A stretch of DNA of 64,000 nt from Streptomyces sp. NBC_01314 (GCF_041435215.1 NZ_CP108394.1:10850001-10914000); one strand, 5' to 3'. Positions 17,073 to 26,544 are shown, counted from the first letter of the stretch. The notes: a model not told the origin generated them from the letters alone. Numbers and translations are program-made.

Positions 17073-19715
17073 TCAGGAACCGGTGACCTGACGCAGGGAC
17101 ATGAGGTGGCTGCCGGATCCGAGTTCGTCGACGGTCTCCGTGCAGCGCCAGCCCTCGGGTGCGCTGAACCGTCCGGTGGTGCCGGGCGGCACTACGGCCT
17201 TCACCGTCAGGGTGTCGCCGCTGATCGACCAGGCGACGGACGCGGTGCCGTAGGGAGTGTCGATCGAGGCCTCGGCGGAAGTGAGCGTGGAGCCGGGGCG
17301 TGGGGCGATGTCGAGGGTGCGGTAGCCGGGCGCGGTGGGTCGCAGACCCGCCACGGACCGGTAGAGCCAGGCGGCGACCGCACCGTAGGCGTAGTGGTTG
17401 AACGACAGCATCGTGCCGGCCTTCTCGACGTCGATGGTGCCGTCGGGGCGGATGGCGTCCCACCGTTCCCACATGGTGGTGGCGCCGCGCGCGACCTGGT
17501 AGAGCCAGCCCGGACACTCGGGGTTGAGCAACAGCTCGTACGCCTCGGCCGTGTGGCCGGTGCCGCTCAGGGCAGGCAGCACGAACGGTGTGCCCAGGAA
17601 GCCGGTGGCGATACGGCCGCCGTTGGCGCGCACCAGACTCGCGAGGGCCTTGCCCACGTCGGCGCGCTCCGTGGTGGGCACGATGCCGAACTCCAGGGCG
17701 AGCGCGCAGCCCGTCTGGGTGGTGCGGGCGTGGTCGCCCCACTTGCGCCAGGCGGCCTCGGCGGTACGCCGGTGCAGCGCCTCGTACCGTGCGGCGTCGT
17801 CGGGGCGGCCCAGCGCACGGTCCGCGTCGGCGAGTAGTCGGGCGCTGTGCGCGACGAAGGCGGTGGCCACATAGGCGGAGTCGGTGGTGGCGGCCGCCGG
17901 GTCCTCCGGTGGCGCGGCGGGGTCGAGCCAGTCACCGAGCTGCGCGTTGCCGCTCCAGGTGCCGTCCTCGTCCAGGTGATCGACGGTGAACCCGACCCAC
18001 GCGCGCATCGCCGCGTAGTGGCGTTCCAGCATGCCCGGCCGGCCGTAGGCCTCGTAGAGGGCGGCCGGTACGACCGTGGCGGCGTCGCCCCAGCCCGCGG
18101 CGGCTCCGGCGAACGGCAGCTCGGCGGGCGGGAGTTCACCGAGCGGTACGTCGGGGACCACCAGCGGGACCGCGCCGTCGGACCGTTGCTCGATGCGGAG
18201 GTCGGTGAGCCAGCTGTCGAGGAAGGAGCCGCTGTCGAACGTGGCGCACGCCGTCGGGGCGAAGGCCATGATGTCGCCGGTCCAGCCGAGCCGCTCGTCG
18301 CGCTGCGGGCAGTCCGTGGGCACGGCGAGGAAGTTGCCGCGCTGGGAGCGTACGACGTTGGCGTACAGGGTGTTCACGCGGTCGTCGGAGCAGTGGAACC
18401 CGCCGATGCGGCGCAGATCGCTGGCCACGACCTCGACCTCGATCGCCTCGACGGTCACGTCGGGCGAGGTACCGATCTCGGCGTACCGGAAGCCGTGGAA
18501 GGTGAACTCCGGCGTCAGCTCGGCCTGGCCGTCGGCCAGGGTGTACTGGTCGGTGGCGCGGGCGCCGCGCAGGATGCTCGTCAGCAGGCGGCCTTCGCCG
18601 TCGAGGACCTCGGCGTGCCGGACGGTGACGGTACTTCCCTGCCGCCCGTCGACGCGGATCCTCAGCCAGCCGGTCACGTTCTCGCCCGCGTCGACGGCGA
18701 TCGTGCCGTCGGGGAGGGTCCGCTGTTCGGGCCGGATGACCTGGACGACGCGCACGGGCGGGTGGGCCCGTTGTGCCAGGCCGCCGGGCAGGGGCAGTAC
18801 GGCGACGGGTTCCCAGCCATGGTCGACGAAGTGGGGCAGTTGCCAGCCGCGGGGCTCGTGGCGGAGGTCGCGTTCGCAGCCGTCGTACAGGTCCGCCGCC
18901 AGCAGGTCGCCGTAACCGCCCTTCCAGCGTCCGTCGGTGATGACCGTGACCCTGGTCCCGTCGGCCAGGTCGACTTCGAGCTGGGCGAGCAGTGCCGTCG
19001 TGTCGCCGTAGACGTCGCGGTTCTTGTGCCAGGTGAGGTGGCCGCGGACCCAGCCGTCGCCGACCGCGGCGGAGAGGGCGTTCGCGCCGGGGCGGAGCAG
19101 GTCGGTGACGTCGTAGGTGGCGTAGAGCAGCCGGTTGGGGTAGCTGGTCCAGCCCGGTTCCAGCAGGTCGTCGGAGACGGGACGGCCGTTGACCGTGGTG
19201 CGGTGCACACCGAGCGAGGTGACGTACAGGCGGGCGGACACCGGCTCCGCCGGGAGGTGGAACTCCCGGCGGAGCAACGGCACGGGGCCGGGGGAGGAAC
19301 GGCCCCGGTCACTGGGCAGATGGACGGGGCGAGCCGCCCAGTCCACGTCGTCGAGCAGCGCGGCCTCCACACGGGCGGAGTCGCTCCACCGTGTCCACCC
19401 GAGATCGGTGCGGACACGGACCCGCCAGTACCGGGTCTCGCGACTGTTCAGGGGTTGCGCAGGCCACGGGTGGTCGGTCACCGTGTCGGACTCGACCTCA
19501 CCGCTGGACGTGGTGTCGCTGAAGGACGGGTCGGCCGACACCTGGATCTCGTAGGCGTGTTGCAGGATGTCCGGCCGTGCGCCGGTCAGCGACCACGAAA
19601 GGCGCGGCATGGGGTGCGGGGTGGCGACGAGGCCGGAGTCGTCCGGGGTGCGCAGGCCGGTGACCGTGGTCGCGGCGTCCGTCGTGTGGTGTGCCGTGGG
19701 GCTCGATGTACTCAT
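17073..19715 (-). CDS. GH78 alpha-L-rhamnosidase, cytosolic
   Basis: About 880 residues without a signal peptide. An N-terminal fibronectin-like domain is followed by the rhamnosidase N domain (SARLYVTSLGVHRTTVNGRPV), a concanavalin-like domain and the (alpha/alpha)6 barrel. The barrel has the GH78 signature DCPQRDERLGWTGD, and TTMWERWDAI supplies the second acidic residue. A C-terminal beta-sandwich closes the protein. It removes terminal alpha-rhamnose from oligosaccharides or glycosides. The ATG at 19715 overlaps the stop of the alpha/beta hydrolase upstream (ATGA), placing it last in an MFS - hydrolase - rhamnosidase operon. Confidence 0.95.
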   Translation of the reverse strand: MSTSSPTAHHTTDAATTVTGLRTPDDSGLVATPHPMPRLSWSLTGARPDILQHAYEIQVSADPSFSDTTSSGEVESDTVTDHPWPAQPLNSRETRYWRVRVRTDLGWTRWSDSARVEAALLDDVDWAARPVHLPSDRGRSSPGPVPLLRREFHLPAEPVSARLYVTSLGVHRTTVNGRPVSDDLLEPGWTSYPNRLLYATYDVTDLLRPGANALSAAVGDGWVRGHLTWHKNRDVYGDTTALLAQLEVDLADGTRVTVITDGRWKGGYGDLLAADLYDGCERDLRHEPRGWQLPHFVDHGWEPVAVLPLPGGLAQRAHPPVRVVQVIRPEQRTLPDGTIAVDAGENVTGWLRIRVDGRQGSTVTVRHAEVLDGEGRLLTSILRGARATDQYTLADGQAELTPEFTFHGFRYAEIGTSPDVTVEAIEVEVVASDLRRIGGFHCSDDRVNTLYANVVRSQRGNFLAVPTDCPQRDERLGWTGDIMAFAPTACATFDSGSFLDSWLTDLRIEQRSDGAVPLVVPDVPLGELPPAELPFAGAAAGWGDAATVVPAALYEAYGRPGMLERHYAAMRAWVGFTVDHLDEDGTWSGNAQLGDWLDPAAPPEDPAAATTDSAYVATAFVAHSARLLADADRALGRPDDAARYEALHRRTAEAAWRKWGDHARTTQTGCALALEFGIVPTTERADVGKALASLVRANGGRIATGFLGTPFVLPALSGTGHTAEAYELLLNPECPGWLYQVARGATTMWERWDAIRPDGTIDVEKAGTMLSFNHYAYGAVAAWLYRSVAGLRPTAPGYRTLDIAPRPGSTLTSAEASIDTPYGTASVAWSISGDTLTVKAVVPPGTTGRFSAPEGWRCTETVDELGSGSHLMSLRQVTGS

Positions 19716-20488
19716 CGCTGGAGGTGCCTCCGGAGGAATCGCAGCGTGGACCCGTGCAGCCTGCCGCGGTGGGGGACGCTCCCCCAGGCGTGGTCCGCGC
19801 CTTCGACGATCTCGAGTTCCGCGTTCCCGTCGTAGTGGTCCAGGTAGCGGCGTACGTACTCCAGGGGTGCGATGCCGTCGTTGTCGCCGTGGAGGATGTG
19901 GACGGGTCCGGTGTACGCGCCGGACCGCCGGTAGACATCGAGGCCGGCGATGTCCTTGACCATGGCCGGGCTCACCCGGTGGCCGTCGGCGTCGAAGTAG
20001 CCCTTCTCCTCGATCTCCGGGGTGACGCTCCGGCCCTTGAGATGTCCCTTGGCGGCCTCGAACGGGGCGACCGCCGCCGGGGACCACAGGCACAGCGCGC
20101 CGATGCCGGTCTCCTCGGCGGCCGTGATCCCGGCGACCACACCGCCCATGCTCATGCCGACCAGGCCGATGCGGTCGGGGTCGACGAAGTCGAGGATCCG
20201 GACCGCCCGCAGGATCGCGCGGGTCTCGGCGATCTCGCCCGTGATGGTCACGTCGAAGAAGTCGCCGTCGCTCTCCCCGTGGCCCGAGAGGTCGAAGCGG
20301 ACCGAGGCGATGCCGTTGGCCGCCAACAGCCGGGACATGGCTACGAAGTTCGGCAGTTCGAGGCGGTTGGCGGTGAAGCCGTGGACGAACACCACGGTCG
20401 GATGGCGGGTGTCCGCCGGTCCTTCGGGGATGTGCAGCGTCGAGCGCAGCGTCAGATCGTGGTGACGGAAGTCGTGGTGGCGGATCAA
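19712..20488 (-). CDS. Alpha/beta hydrolase (serine hydrolase)
   Basis: About 258 residues: VVFVHGFTANRLE oxyanion region, GMSMGGVV nucleophile elbow, HGDNDGI acid and GADHAWG histidine. The size and lack of a lid domain suggest a feruloyl- or acetyl-esterase-like enzyme; the substrate is unproven. The start is taken as the TTG at 20488, which overlaps the MFS stop (TTGA), since no ATG or GTG precedes the fold closely enough. Coupling on both sides implies it works on the same substrate as the MFS carrier and the rhamnosidase. Confidence 0.85.
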   Translation of the reverse strand: MIRHHDFRHHDLTLRSTLHIPEGPADTRHPTVVFVHGFTANRLELPNFVAMSRLLAANGIASVRFDLSGHGESDGDFFDVTITGEIAETRAILRAVRILDFVDPDRIGLVGMSMGGVVAGITAAEETGIGALCLWSPAAVAPFEAAKGHLKGRSVTPEIEEKGYFDADGHRVSPAMVKDIAGLDVYRRSGAYTGPVHILHGDNDGIAPLEYVRRYLDHYDGNAELEIVEGADHAWGSVPHRGRLHGSTLRFLRRHLQR

Positions 20489-21843
20489 GGCACAGCCTTT
20501 TCGGTCGTGACGGTGGCGGGAGCGCCGCTCAGGTCGGCGGGCGCCTCGGGATGCGGAGCGTCGGCGGGCGCCTCGGGTCGGGGAGCGTCGGCGGGCTCGG
20601 GCTGGAGGGCCTTGGGCAGGCGCGGCACCCAGGCGAGGCCGATGACCGCGGAGAGCACCGTGGCGCCGAGGAGGAGGCCGAAGAACAGTCCGGTGTGGCC
20701 CAGGGCGAAGGCGGGCGTGCCCAGTGCGGCCAGACCGGCGAGGGCCCGGGTGAAGGCCATGGTCACGCCGGTCGCGGTGGCCCGCAGCAGGGTCGGGAAG
20801 AGTTCCTGGGACCAGATCTTGTAGATGGACTCGCCCGCGAAGGAGTTGCCGAGACCGGAGACGAGCATGACGGCGACCAGGGTGAACCTGCCGGGTCCGA
20901 GCAGTGCGGGCAGTGCCCAGGCGATGACGATCAGGGCGGTGCCCGTGGCGAACCAGGTATGCCGGGCGGGCCGGTCGACCACGCGCATGAACACCAGACC
21001 GGCGACGAAGCCCACCGGAAGGCCGAGAAGGGTCAGTTGTGAGTACTCCGCGACCTCCCCCTCCGCCAGAGCGGTCCACAGGAAGGTGCCGAACTGACCG
21101 AGGGTGTTCGCGCCGAGGTTCCAGGTGGCGTAGTAGAGGCCCGTCGCGAGCAGGGCGTGGACGGTCGGCGCCCGGAAGAGGTCCCGGACGCGGCCGAACT
21201 CGATGGTCTCGCCGGCCGCGTTCGGGTGGGCGTCGGCGGCCCGGCGTGCGGCGGCCCACTCGGCCGACTCGCTGAGGGTGAGGCGCAGGAGCAGCACGAC
21301 GACGGCCACGACCAGCAGATGGGCGAAGAGGATCCGGCCGCCGAGTAGGCCCTGCGCCCCCATGAAGGAGCTGAGCAGCAGCACGGCCACGATGCCGGCG
21401 AGCCAGAGCATGCCGGAGAACACCACCATGGTGCCCTTCCTGCCGGGCGGTGCCTCCTCGTTGACGAGCGCGAGCGACACGGGGAGGTCCGCGCCGATGG
21501 CCAGGCCGGTGATCACGACACCTGCGTACAGCAGGACGGGGGTTGCGGCCAGGAGGAGCAGCAGGACGCCTGCCGCGTACAGGACGAGCGAGAAGGTGAA
21601 GATCGCCCGGCGGCCGAAGCGGTCGCCCAGCCGGCCCCCGAAGAGCGCGCCGACGGCGAACGCGAGCGTCTGCAGTCCCAGCAGGGAGCCGATGGTCTCG
21701 GGACCGAGCTGGAGCGGTGCGGCGTAGTAGCCGCCGATGGCGATGCCCGACGTCACCAGGGCGGCGGCGTCCAGGTAGGAGGCCATGCCGGCGAGTGTCG
21801 CGGTCTTCCAGGGGTTGCTCGCGGAGCTTTTCGGGCCAGGCAT
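20485..21843 (-). CDS. MFS transporter, sugar-porter-like
   Basis: 452 residues with about twelve membrane helices. The signature GGRLGDRFGRRAIF lies between helices 2 and 3 and ELFPTLLRATATGVTMAF in the second half, as in MFS sugar and organic-acid porters. The C-terminal cytosolic tail is a Pro/Ala/Glu-rich stretch with a short repeat (PADAPRPEA, PADAPHPEA). First gene of the rhamnosidase operon, it probably imports the rhamnosylated substrate. Divergent from the LacI gene at 22058. Confidence 0.9.
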   Translation of the reverse strand: MPGPKSSASNPWKTATLAGMASYLDAAALVTSGIAIGGYYAAPLQLGPETIGSLLGLQTLAFAVGALFGGRLGDRFGRRAIFTFSLVLYAAGVLLLLLAATPVLLYAGVVITGLAIGADLPVSLALVNEEAPPGRKGTMVVFSGMLWLAGIVAVLLLSSFMGAQGLLGGRILFAHLLVVAVVVLLLRLTLSESAEWAAARRAADAHPNAAGETIEFGRVRDLFRAPTVHALLATGLYYATWNLGANTLGQFGTFLWTALAEGEVAEYSQLTLLGLPVGFVAGLVFMRVVDRPARHTWFATGTALIVIAWALPALLGPGRFTLVAVMLVSGLGNSFAGESIYKIWSQELFPTLLRATATGVTMAFTRALAGLAALGTPAFALGHTGLFFGLLLGATVLSAVIGLAWVPRLPKALQPEPADAPRPEAPADAPHPEAPADLSGAPATVTTEKAVP

Positions 21844-21946
21844 GGGGCCTCTTCGTTGAGTACCGGGGACGGGGACGGGGACGGCGGGGACCTGAGCGTG
21901 GCGCCGGGGAGAGTTGCCGGAGCTGGTCGGCGAATACGGCTACTGA

Positions 21947-21976
21947 GCGTTACTTAAACGCGCCACTTAAACGTGT
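21947..21976. promoter_or_regulatory. Candidate LacI operator region
   Basis: Contains GCGTT/AACGC arms (21947-21951 and 21957-21961) and two direct copies of ACTTAAACG (21952 and 21965). The second extends to CTTAAACGTGT (21966-21976), matching 10 of 11 bases of the operator arm at 14780. It lies between the divergent MFS operon and LacI paralogue 2, whose recognition helix is nearly identical to that of paralogue 1. Confidence 0.6.
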
Positions 21977-22057
21977 AGGTTGACTGAGCGGGTAAGCTAG
22001 CCCGCAATCGCGGGGTTTGGCAAGAGGTCTGTCGGAGCTGTCAGAGGGTGGGGATGC

Positions 22058-23065
22058 ATGGACGGGACGTCCAGAGGCAGACGGGCGACCAGCGGGGACG
22101 TCGCACGGGAGGCCGGAGTCTCGCGGGCGACGGTCAGCTACGTCCTCAACGACACCCCGCACCAGAAGATCGCCGACGCGACGCGTCGCCGGGTGCGGGA
22201 GGCCGCCGCCCGGCTCGGCTACGCGCCCTCGGCCGCCGCGCGCACCCTGCGGACGGGGCGTTCGGACATCGTGCTCGGCGTGCTGCCGGACTGGCCGATC
22301 CAGCATGTGCTCGGACGCCTCATCCAGCAGCTGACCAACGCCTTCGCCGAACACGAGTTCACCTTCCTCGTGCACTCGTCGGCGCAGCCCGCCCGGCCCC
22401 TGCGGGAGATCTGGCGGGCCCTGACACCCGCCGCGGTCCTGGCCCTCAACGAGTTCCCCGAGACCGAGGCCGAGGCCATGCGCGCGGTGGGCATCGAGGT
22501 CGTCATGACGATGCACGGCTCGGCGTCGGGAGACGTCCGATCCCGGCTGGTGTCCGAGGAACCGATCGGCGCGCTGCAGGCCCGCCATCTCGCCGGCTCG
22601 CACCATCGGCTCGGCTACGCCTACCCGGACCTGCCACGACTCGACGTCCTGGCCCGGCCGCGGCTGGAGGGTGTCCGCAACGTCTGCGCCGAACGCGGAC
22701 TTCCCGAGCCCCACGTCCGCACCGTCCCGCTGGAGCTGAACGGCGCCATGGAGGCGGTGAAGACATGGCTCGCGGCCGACCCTCCGGTGACGGGCATCTG
22801 CGCGTTCAACGACGACATCGCCATGGCCGTGCTGCTGGCCCTGCAGTCCCTCGGGCTGCGCGCCCCGCACGACCTCGCCGTGATCGGCGTCGACGACATC
22901 CCCAGCTCGGCCCTGCTGCGACCGTCGCTGACCACGGTCGTCCGCGACACCGACACCCTCGCCCGCGGGCTGGCCCGCCGTGTCGTCGACGCGCTCGACC
23001 GGAAGGAGGCTCCGGCCGACCCCGTCGAGGACCCGCTGCGGGTCGAGGTGCGGGACTCGGCCTGA
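22058..23065 (+). CDS. LacI-family regulator (paralogue 2)
   Basis: 335 residues. The head domain (TSGDVAREAGVSRATVSYVLND, then APSAAARTLRTGRSD) and effector domain (TGICAFNDDIAMAVLLAL, VIGVDDIPSSALL) align closely with the regulator at 14871. It is divergent from the MFS/hydrolase/GH78 operon and upstream of an HSL-type esterase. Because both paralogues keep the same recognition-helix residues, cross-talk between the two loci is likely. Confidence 0.92.
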   Translation: MDGTSRGRRATSGDVAREAGVSRATVSYVLNDTPHQKIADATRRRVREAAARLGYAPSAAARTLRTGRSDIVLGVLPDWPIQHVLGRLIQQLTNAFAEHEFTFLVHSSAQPARPLREIWRALTPAAVLALNEFPETEAEAMRAVGIEVVMTMHGSASGDVRSRLVSEEPIGALQARHLAGSHHRLGYAYPDLPRLDVLARPRLEGVRNVCAERGLPEPHVRTVPLELNGAMEAVKTWLAADPPVTGICAFNDDIAMAVLLALQSLGLRAPHDLAVIGVDDIPSSALLRPSLTTVVRDTDTLARGLARRVVDALDRKEAPADPVEDPLRVEVRDSA

Positions 23066-23563
23066 CCGGATGCGCGGTCGGCCGGCCGACGGCGGCCGAG
23101 GCCGCGACGGACCCGAACCACCGCCGGGTCCGGGCGCGCCCCTTCCGACGACCCACCGCCGTACGGCAGCCGCACGACGCGAAAGGCAGCGCTCGCCGGC
23201 TCCGGGAACGGTCGCGCTCCGTGAGGAGGCTGGACGGCGAGCGGGGCGTCCGGTTACGGTTCCGCCCGTCTCCTTCGGTGCGAGGCGTCCCGCGGCACCC
23301 GGACGAACCACGAGGCCGCGGCCCGCTGTTCCGCTGGAGACGTACGGCCCCGCACGGCCCACCAGCAACAAGCGCACGAGCCCGGGCCGTACGACCGCGT
23401 ACGCCAGGGCCCCGGCCCCGTTCGCCTCGACGCCCGTCCGCTCTTCCTCGCAGGCACCCCTGCGCTCGGCGGGCGGACATCCCCGGGGCACGGCTCCGCC
23501 CCGGCGCGACGGCTGTCCCGACGGGCCGCGACGACGTCGACGATCAACCTTCAGGAGGTCCAG
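23066..23563. other. Intergenic stretch, no gene seen
   Basis: About 500 bases of very GC-rich sequence between LacI paralogue 2 and the esterase. Open frames exist on both strands but are Arg/Pro/Ala-rich shadows without family features or ribosome sites. No strong inverted repeat was noticed. The esterase promoter must lie at the right-hand end. Confidence 0.4.
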
Positions 23564-24532
23564 ATGACCATGCCCCCTCCGCCGTTCGACCCGGAGCTGG
23601 CCGCCGTTCTCGCCGAACTGGGCGACCAGGCGCCGACCACCGCGACCCCGGACGACATCCCCGCGGCGAGAGAGCGGCTCAATGGCGAGGTCCCCCTCCT
23701 GTCGAACGGCGAACTGAACTGTGGCGGGCTCTTCGACATACAGGAGCGGTCGGTGCCCGGCCCGCCGGGCGCGCCGGACGTCTCGCTGCTGATCTGTCGG
23801 CCCACCTCCGTGCCGGGTCCACGCCCGATCGTCTACTTCACTCACCCCGGCGGCATGATCGTGGGCACCAACCGACTGGGCCTGCCCCTGGACTGGGCCG
23901 AGGAACTGGGTCTGGTCGTGGTGTCGGTGGAGTACCGGCTCGCTCCCGAGCATCCGCACCCGGCACCGGTCGAGGACTGCTACGCGGGCCTTCTGTGGAC
24001 GGCCGCGCACGCCGAGGAGATCGGCGGCGATCCGGACCGCGTCGTCCTGGCCGGAGGAAGCGCGGGCGGTGGACTCGCCGCGGCCCTGGCCCTCCTCGCA
24101 CGAGACCGCCGGGGCCCTCGCCCCCTCGGCCAGTTGCTGATGTGCCCGATGCTCGACGACCGCAACGACACCGCGTCCGCCCGCCAGATGGCAGGACTCG
24201 GCGTATGGGACCGCACCGCCAACGAAACGGGCTGGAAAGCGCTGTTGGGCGAGGCGCGCGGCACCGACGACGTCGAGCCCTACGCCGCCCCGGCCCGCGC
24301 GACCGACCTCTCCGGTCTGCCTCCGGCCTTCATCGACGTCGGCTCCGCGGAGACCTTCCGGGACGAGGACGTCACGTACGCCACCAGGATCTGGCAGGCC
24401 GGGGGCAGCGCCGAACTGCATGTGTGGCCGGGCGGCTTCCATGGCTTCGACGGCCTCGTGCCCCAGGCAGCCCTCTCGGTCGACGCCCGCGAGGCGCGTC
24501 TGCGGTGGCTCCGGCGACTGCTGGGAGAATGA
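23564..24532 (+). CDS. HSL-type alpha/beta hydrolase with HPGG variant
   Basis: 322 residues from an ATG with AGGAGGT 7 bases before it. It has the family fold (YRLAPEHPHPAPVEDCYAGL), nucleophile elbow GGSAGGG, acid in DVGSAETFRDE and His in GGFHGFD. The oxyanion motif reads THPGGMIVG instead of HGGG, a change in a normally near-fixed loop. Other members with HPGG-like loops may exist; I cannot check. Located downstream of LacI paralogue 2, it is probably part of the rhamnoside locus. Confidence 0.88.
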   Translation: MTMPPPPFDPELAAVLAELGDQAPTTATPDDIPAARERLNGEVPLLSNGELNCGGLFDIQERSVPGPPGAPDVSLLICRPTSVPGPRPIVYFTHPGGMIVGTNRLGLPLDWAEELGLVVVSVEYRLAPEHPHPAPVEDCYAGLLWTAAHAEEIGGDPDRVVLAGGSAGGGLAAALALLARDRRGPRPLGQLLMCPMLDDRNDTASARQMAGLGVWDRTANETGWKALLGEARGTDDVEPYAAPARATDLSGLPPAFIDVGSAETFRDEDVTYATRIWQAGGSAELHVWPGGFHGFDGLVPQAALSVDAREARLRWLRRLLGE

Positions 24533-24662
24533 CGGGAGAGGGCCGCGCTCCGCGCCGGCGGCCCACCCCGCGCAGTCGTCGCTGCACGGGGCGGGCCGAT
24601 ACGGCAGACGCGGCGCGGCCGATGCGGTTCCGCCGCTCCAGGAGAGCTTCGGCCGGGTCCGG

Positions 24663-25073
24663 TCAGGGTGCCGCCGCATCACGGACGAGGGCGGTGTCGA
24701 CGAACTGTTCGAAGCGGACGATGAGTCCACCGCGTACGACGAAGTGGTGCGCGACGCGGACGTCGATCGCTTTGGTGGTGGCCTTGTTGACGGCGGTGTA
24801 GCGGGCGAGGACGACGACGTTCTCGCCGTCGACGACGTAGGTGTCGTCGTGGGCGGTCCAGCCGTCCCAGTCCTGGCCGAGCTTCTCCATCACGTTGGCG
24901 GTGACACCGTCGGGGGTGCGGTAGGTCCCGGCGAGGGGGAAGCCGGCCATCTCCGTCCACTCCACGTCGGGGGCGAGGGTGGCGCGCAGGGCCTCGAGGT
25001 CGCCGGCGGCGGAGGCGAGGTACTGGCGGCGTACGACGTCGGCGGGTGCGGTGGAGGTGGCGAACTCGCTCAT
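24663..25073 (-). CDS. SnoaL-like (NTF2-fold) protein
   Basis: 136 residues: VVRRQYLASAAGDLEALRATLAPDVEWTEMAGFPLAGTYRTPDGV is the typical start of a ketosteroid-isomerase-like SnoaL domain, and AHHFVVRGGLIVRFEQFVDTALV its end. Usually a small cone-shaped pocket protein acting as isomerase, cyclase or hydrolase. Last gene of the DsbA-like - MBL - SnoaL unit, 2 bases from the MBL stop, so probably co-transcribed and controlled by the MarR protein upstream. Confidence 0.88.
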   Translation of the reverse strand: MSEFATSTAPADVVRRQYLASAAGDLEALRATLAPDVEWTEMAGFPLAGTYRTPDGVTANVMEKLGQDWDGWTAHDDTYVVDGENVVVLARYTAVNKATTKAIDVRVAHHFVVRGGLIVRFEQFVDTALVRDAAAP

Positions 25074-25075
25074 GT

Positions 25076-25882
25076 TCAGCCCCACTTCATTTCGCCCTTG
25101 GCGACCTTCGCACCGATCTGGGCGGCGATGAGCATGCCGTTGTCGGGGTAGCGCTTGATGAGGGCTTCGGTGAGGGCGGCGCCGTCGGCGGCCTTGTCCA
25201 GTTCCTCTTCGAAGGCGAGGAGGTAGGCGCGGGTGGCGGCGATCGCGGAGGCGTCGGCCGGGGTGCCGGGCAGGCGGTGGCCGGGGACGACGAGTTGCGG
25301 GTCCAGGGCGGCCATCTCGTCGAGCAGGTCGATCCAGGCGGCGCGGTCGCCGGGGGTGGCGGTGTCGGCGACCCAGACGTGCTCCTGCTGGAAGAGCAGG
25401 ACGCCGCCGAGGAGGGCGCGGTGCTCGGCCTGCCAGAGGTAGTGGCGGTCGGGCAGGCCGGCGGGGCCGCCCCGGAGCGCGAAGCGGTGGCCCTCCAGGG
25501 TGAGGTCGTCGGTCAGCGGGGTCAGGTCGACCAGGCGGGTGGGGAGGTTCGCGCCGAGGGCGGCCCACGCCTTGAGCTTGCCCTCGTAGGAGTGCTGGAT
25601 GTGGTCGATGACGATCGGGGTGGCGACGAACACGGCGTCGGGGAAGGCGTCGGCGATCACTTCGGCGCCGAAGTAGAAGTCGGGGTCGGCATGGCTGACG
25701 AAGACGGTTGTCAGGTTCTTGCCGGAGTCGAGGATCTCGGCGGCCAGCCGGTGACCGTCGGCGCGGGTGAAGGCGGCGTCGACCAGCAGCGCCTCGGTCT
25801 CGCCGGTGACGAGGGTGGCGGTCTTGTTCTTGCTGCCGGCCGGGAAGTCCAGGTCGAGGACCTTGAAGGCGAGGGTGCTCAC
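25076..25882 (-). CDS. MBL-fold metallo-hydrolase-like protein
   Basis: 268 residues with the metallo-beta-lactamase layout (LVDAAFTRADGHRLAAEIL, VFVSHADPDFYFGAEVI, VPGHRLPG). The first metal motif, usually HxHxDH, is HADPDFYFG here, so the second His and the terminal His are replaced and metal binding is probably changed. This subgroup occurs in actinomycetes beside SnoaL proteins. It lies 35 bases after the DsbA-like gene and directly before the SnoaL gene. The substrate is unknown. Confidence 0.85.
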   Translation of the reverse strand: MSTLAFKVLDLDFPAGSKNKTATLVTGETEALLVDAAFTRADGHRLAAEILDSGKNLTTVFVSHADPDFYFGAEVIADAFPDAVFVATPIVIDHIQHSYEGKLKAWAALGANLPTRLVDLTPLTDDLTLEGHRFALRGGPAGLPDRHYLWQAEHRALLGGVLLFQQEHVWVADTATPGDRAAWIDLLDEMAALDPQLVVPGHRLPGTPADASAIAATRAYLLAFEEELDKAADGAALTEALIKRYPDNGMLIAAQIGAKVAKGEMKWG

Positions 25883-25917
25883 GGGGAACTCCTTGATGGG
25901 GGTGGGGACAGGGAAGG

Positions 25918-26544
25918 TCAGGAGGTAAGGGTGGCCGCGTAGGACGCCAGCCGCTTGTCGACCTCGTCCGCGGTGGCGCGGCCGTAGGCCAGGGGAGTGA
26001 CGGAGTCGCCCTCGACGGCCAACAGGGTGGGGAATCCGGTGACACCCAGCTCGGCCGCGCGGCGGAAGTCGGCCTGGGCGGCAGCCCGCGCCTCGGGCGA
26101 CTCGAAGGCGGCCACGACCGCGTCGGAGTCCAGTCCGGCGGCCTCGGCGACCGCGCGGTACGTGGCCGGGTCCGACAGGCTGCGGCCGTCGGCGTAGAAG
26201 GCGTGCTGCACCTCCGTGGCCAGGGCCGCGGCCCGGTCGGGGGCGGTCTGACGCAGCGCGGCCGTGCCACGGGCGGCGGCCTCGGAGTCCATGACGAACG
26301 AACCGTCGGCGATCAGCCGCTCATAGCCCTCGCCGAACTCGGCACCGGTCAGCTCCGCGATCTGTGCGTTCGCGCCCTGGACATGACCGAACTCGCGGAT
26401 CGGCACCCGGCGCGATCCGGTGAACAGACCGCCGGAGACCACCTCCACCGGCAGTTCGGGGTGGCGGGAGACCACCTCGCGGAGGGTCACGGAGAAGCCG
26501 TGGGACCAGCCGCAGTAGGCGTCGAAAACGTAGACCAGCTTCAT
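25918..26544 (-). CDS. DsbA-family protein with a CGWS active site
   Basis: 208 residues of the FrnE-like DsbA group: MKLVYVFDAYCGWSHGFSVTLREV, a helical insert, and the cis-Pro loop GVTGFPTLL. The active site is CGWS where CxxC (for example CSWC) is usual, so only one thiol remains. Such a protein can bind or transfer thiols or act as an isomerase but cannot form its own disulfide. No signal peptide, so cytosolic. First gene of a three-gene unit behind a MarR regulator and a palindromic site at 26608. Confidence 0.88.
   Translation of the reverse strand: MKLVYVFDAYCGWSHGFSVTLREVVSRHPELPVEVVSGGLFTGSRRVPIREFGHVQGANAQIAELTGAEFGEGYERLIADGSFVMDSEAAARGTAALRQTAPDRAAALATEVQHAFYADGRSLSDPATYRAVAEAAGLDSDAVVAAFESPEARAAAQADFRRAAELGVTGFPTLLAVEGDSVTPLAYGRATADEVDKRLASYAATLTS

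Noticed and set aside
22048..24801. A 917-codon plus-strand open frame across LacI, the gap and the esterase
   Set aside because: It is an Arg/Pro-rich shadow in another frame of two well-supported genes.
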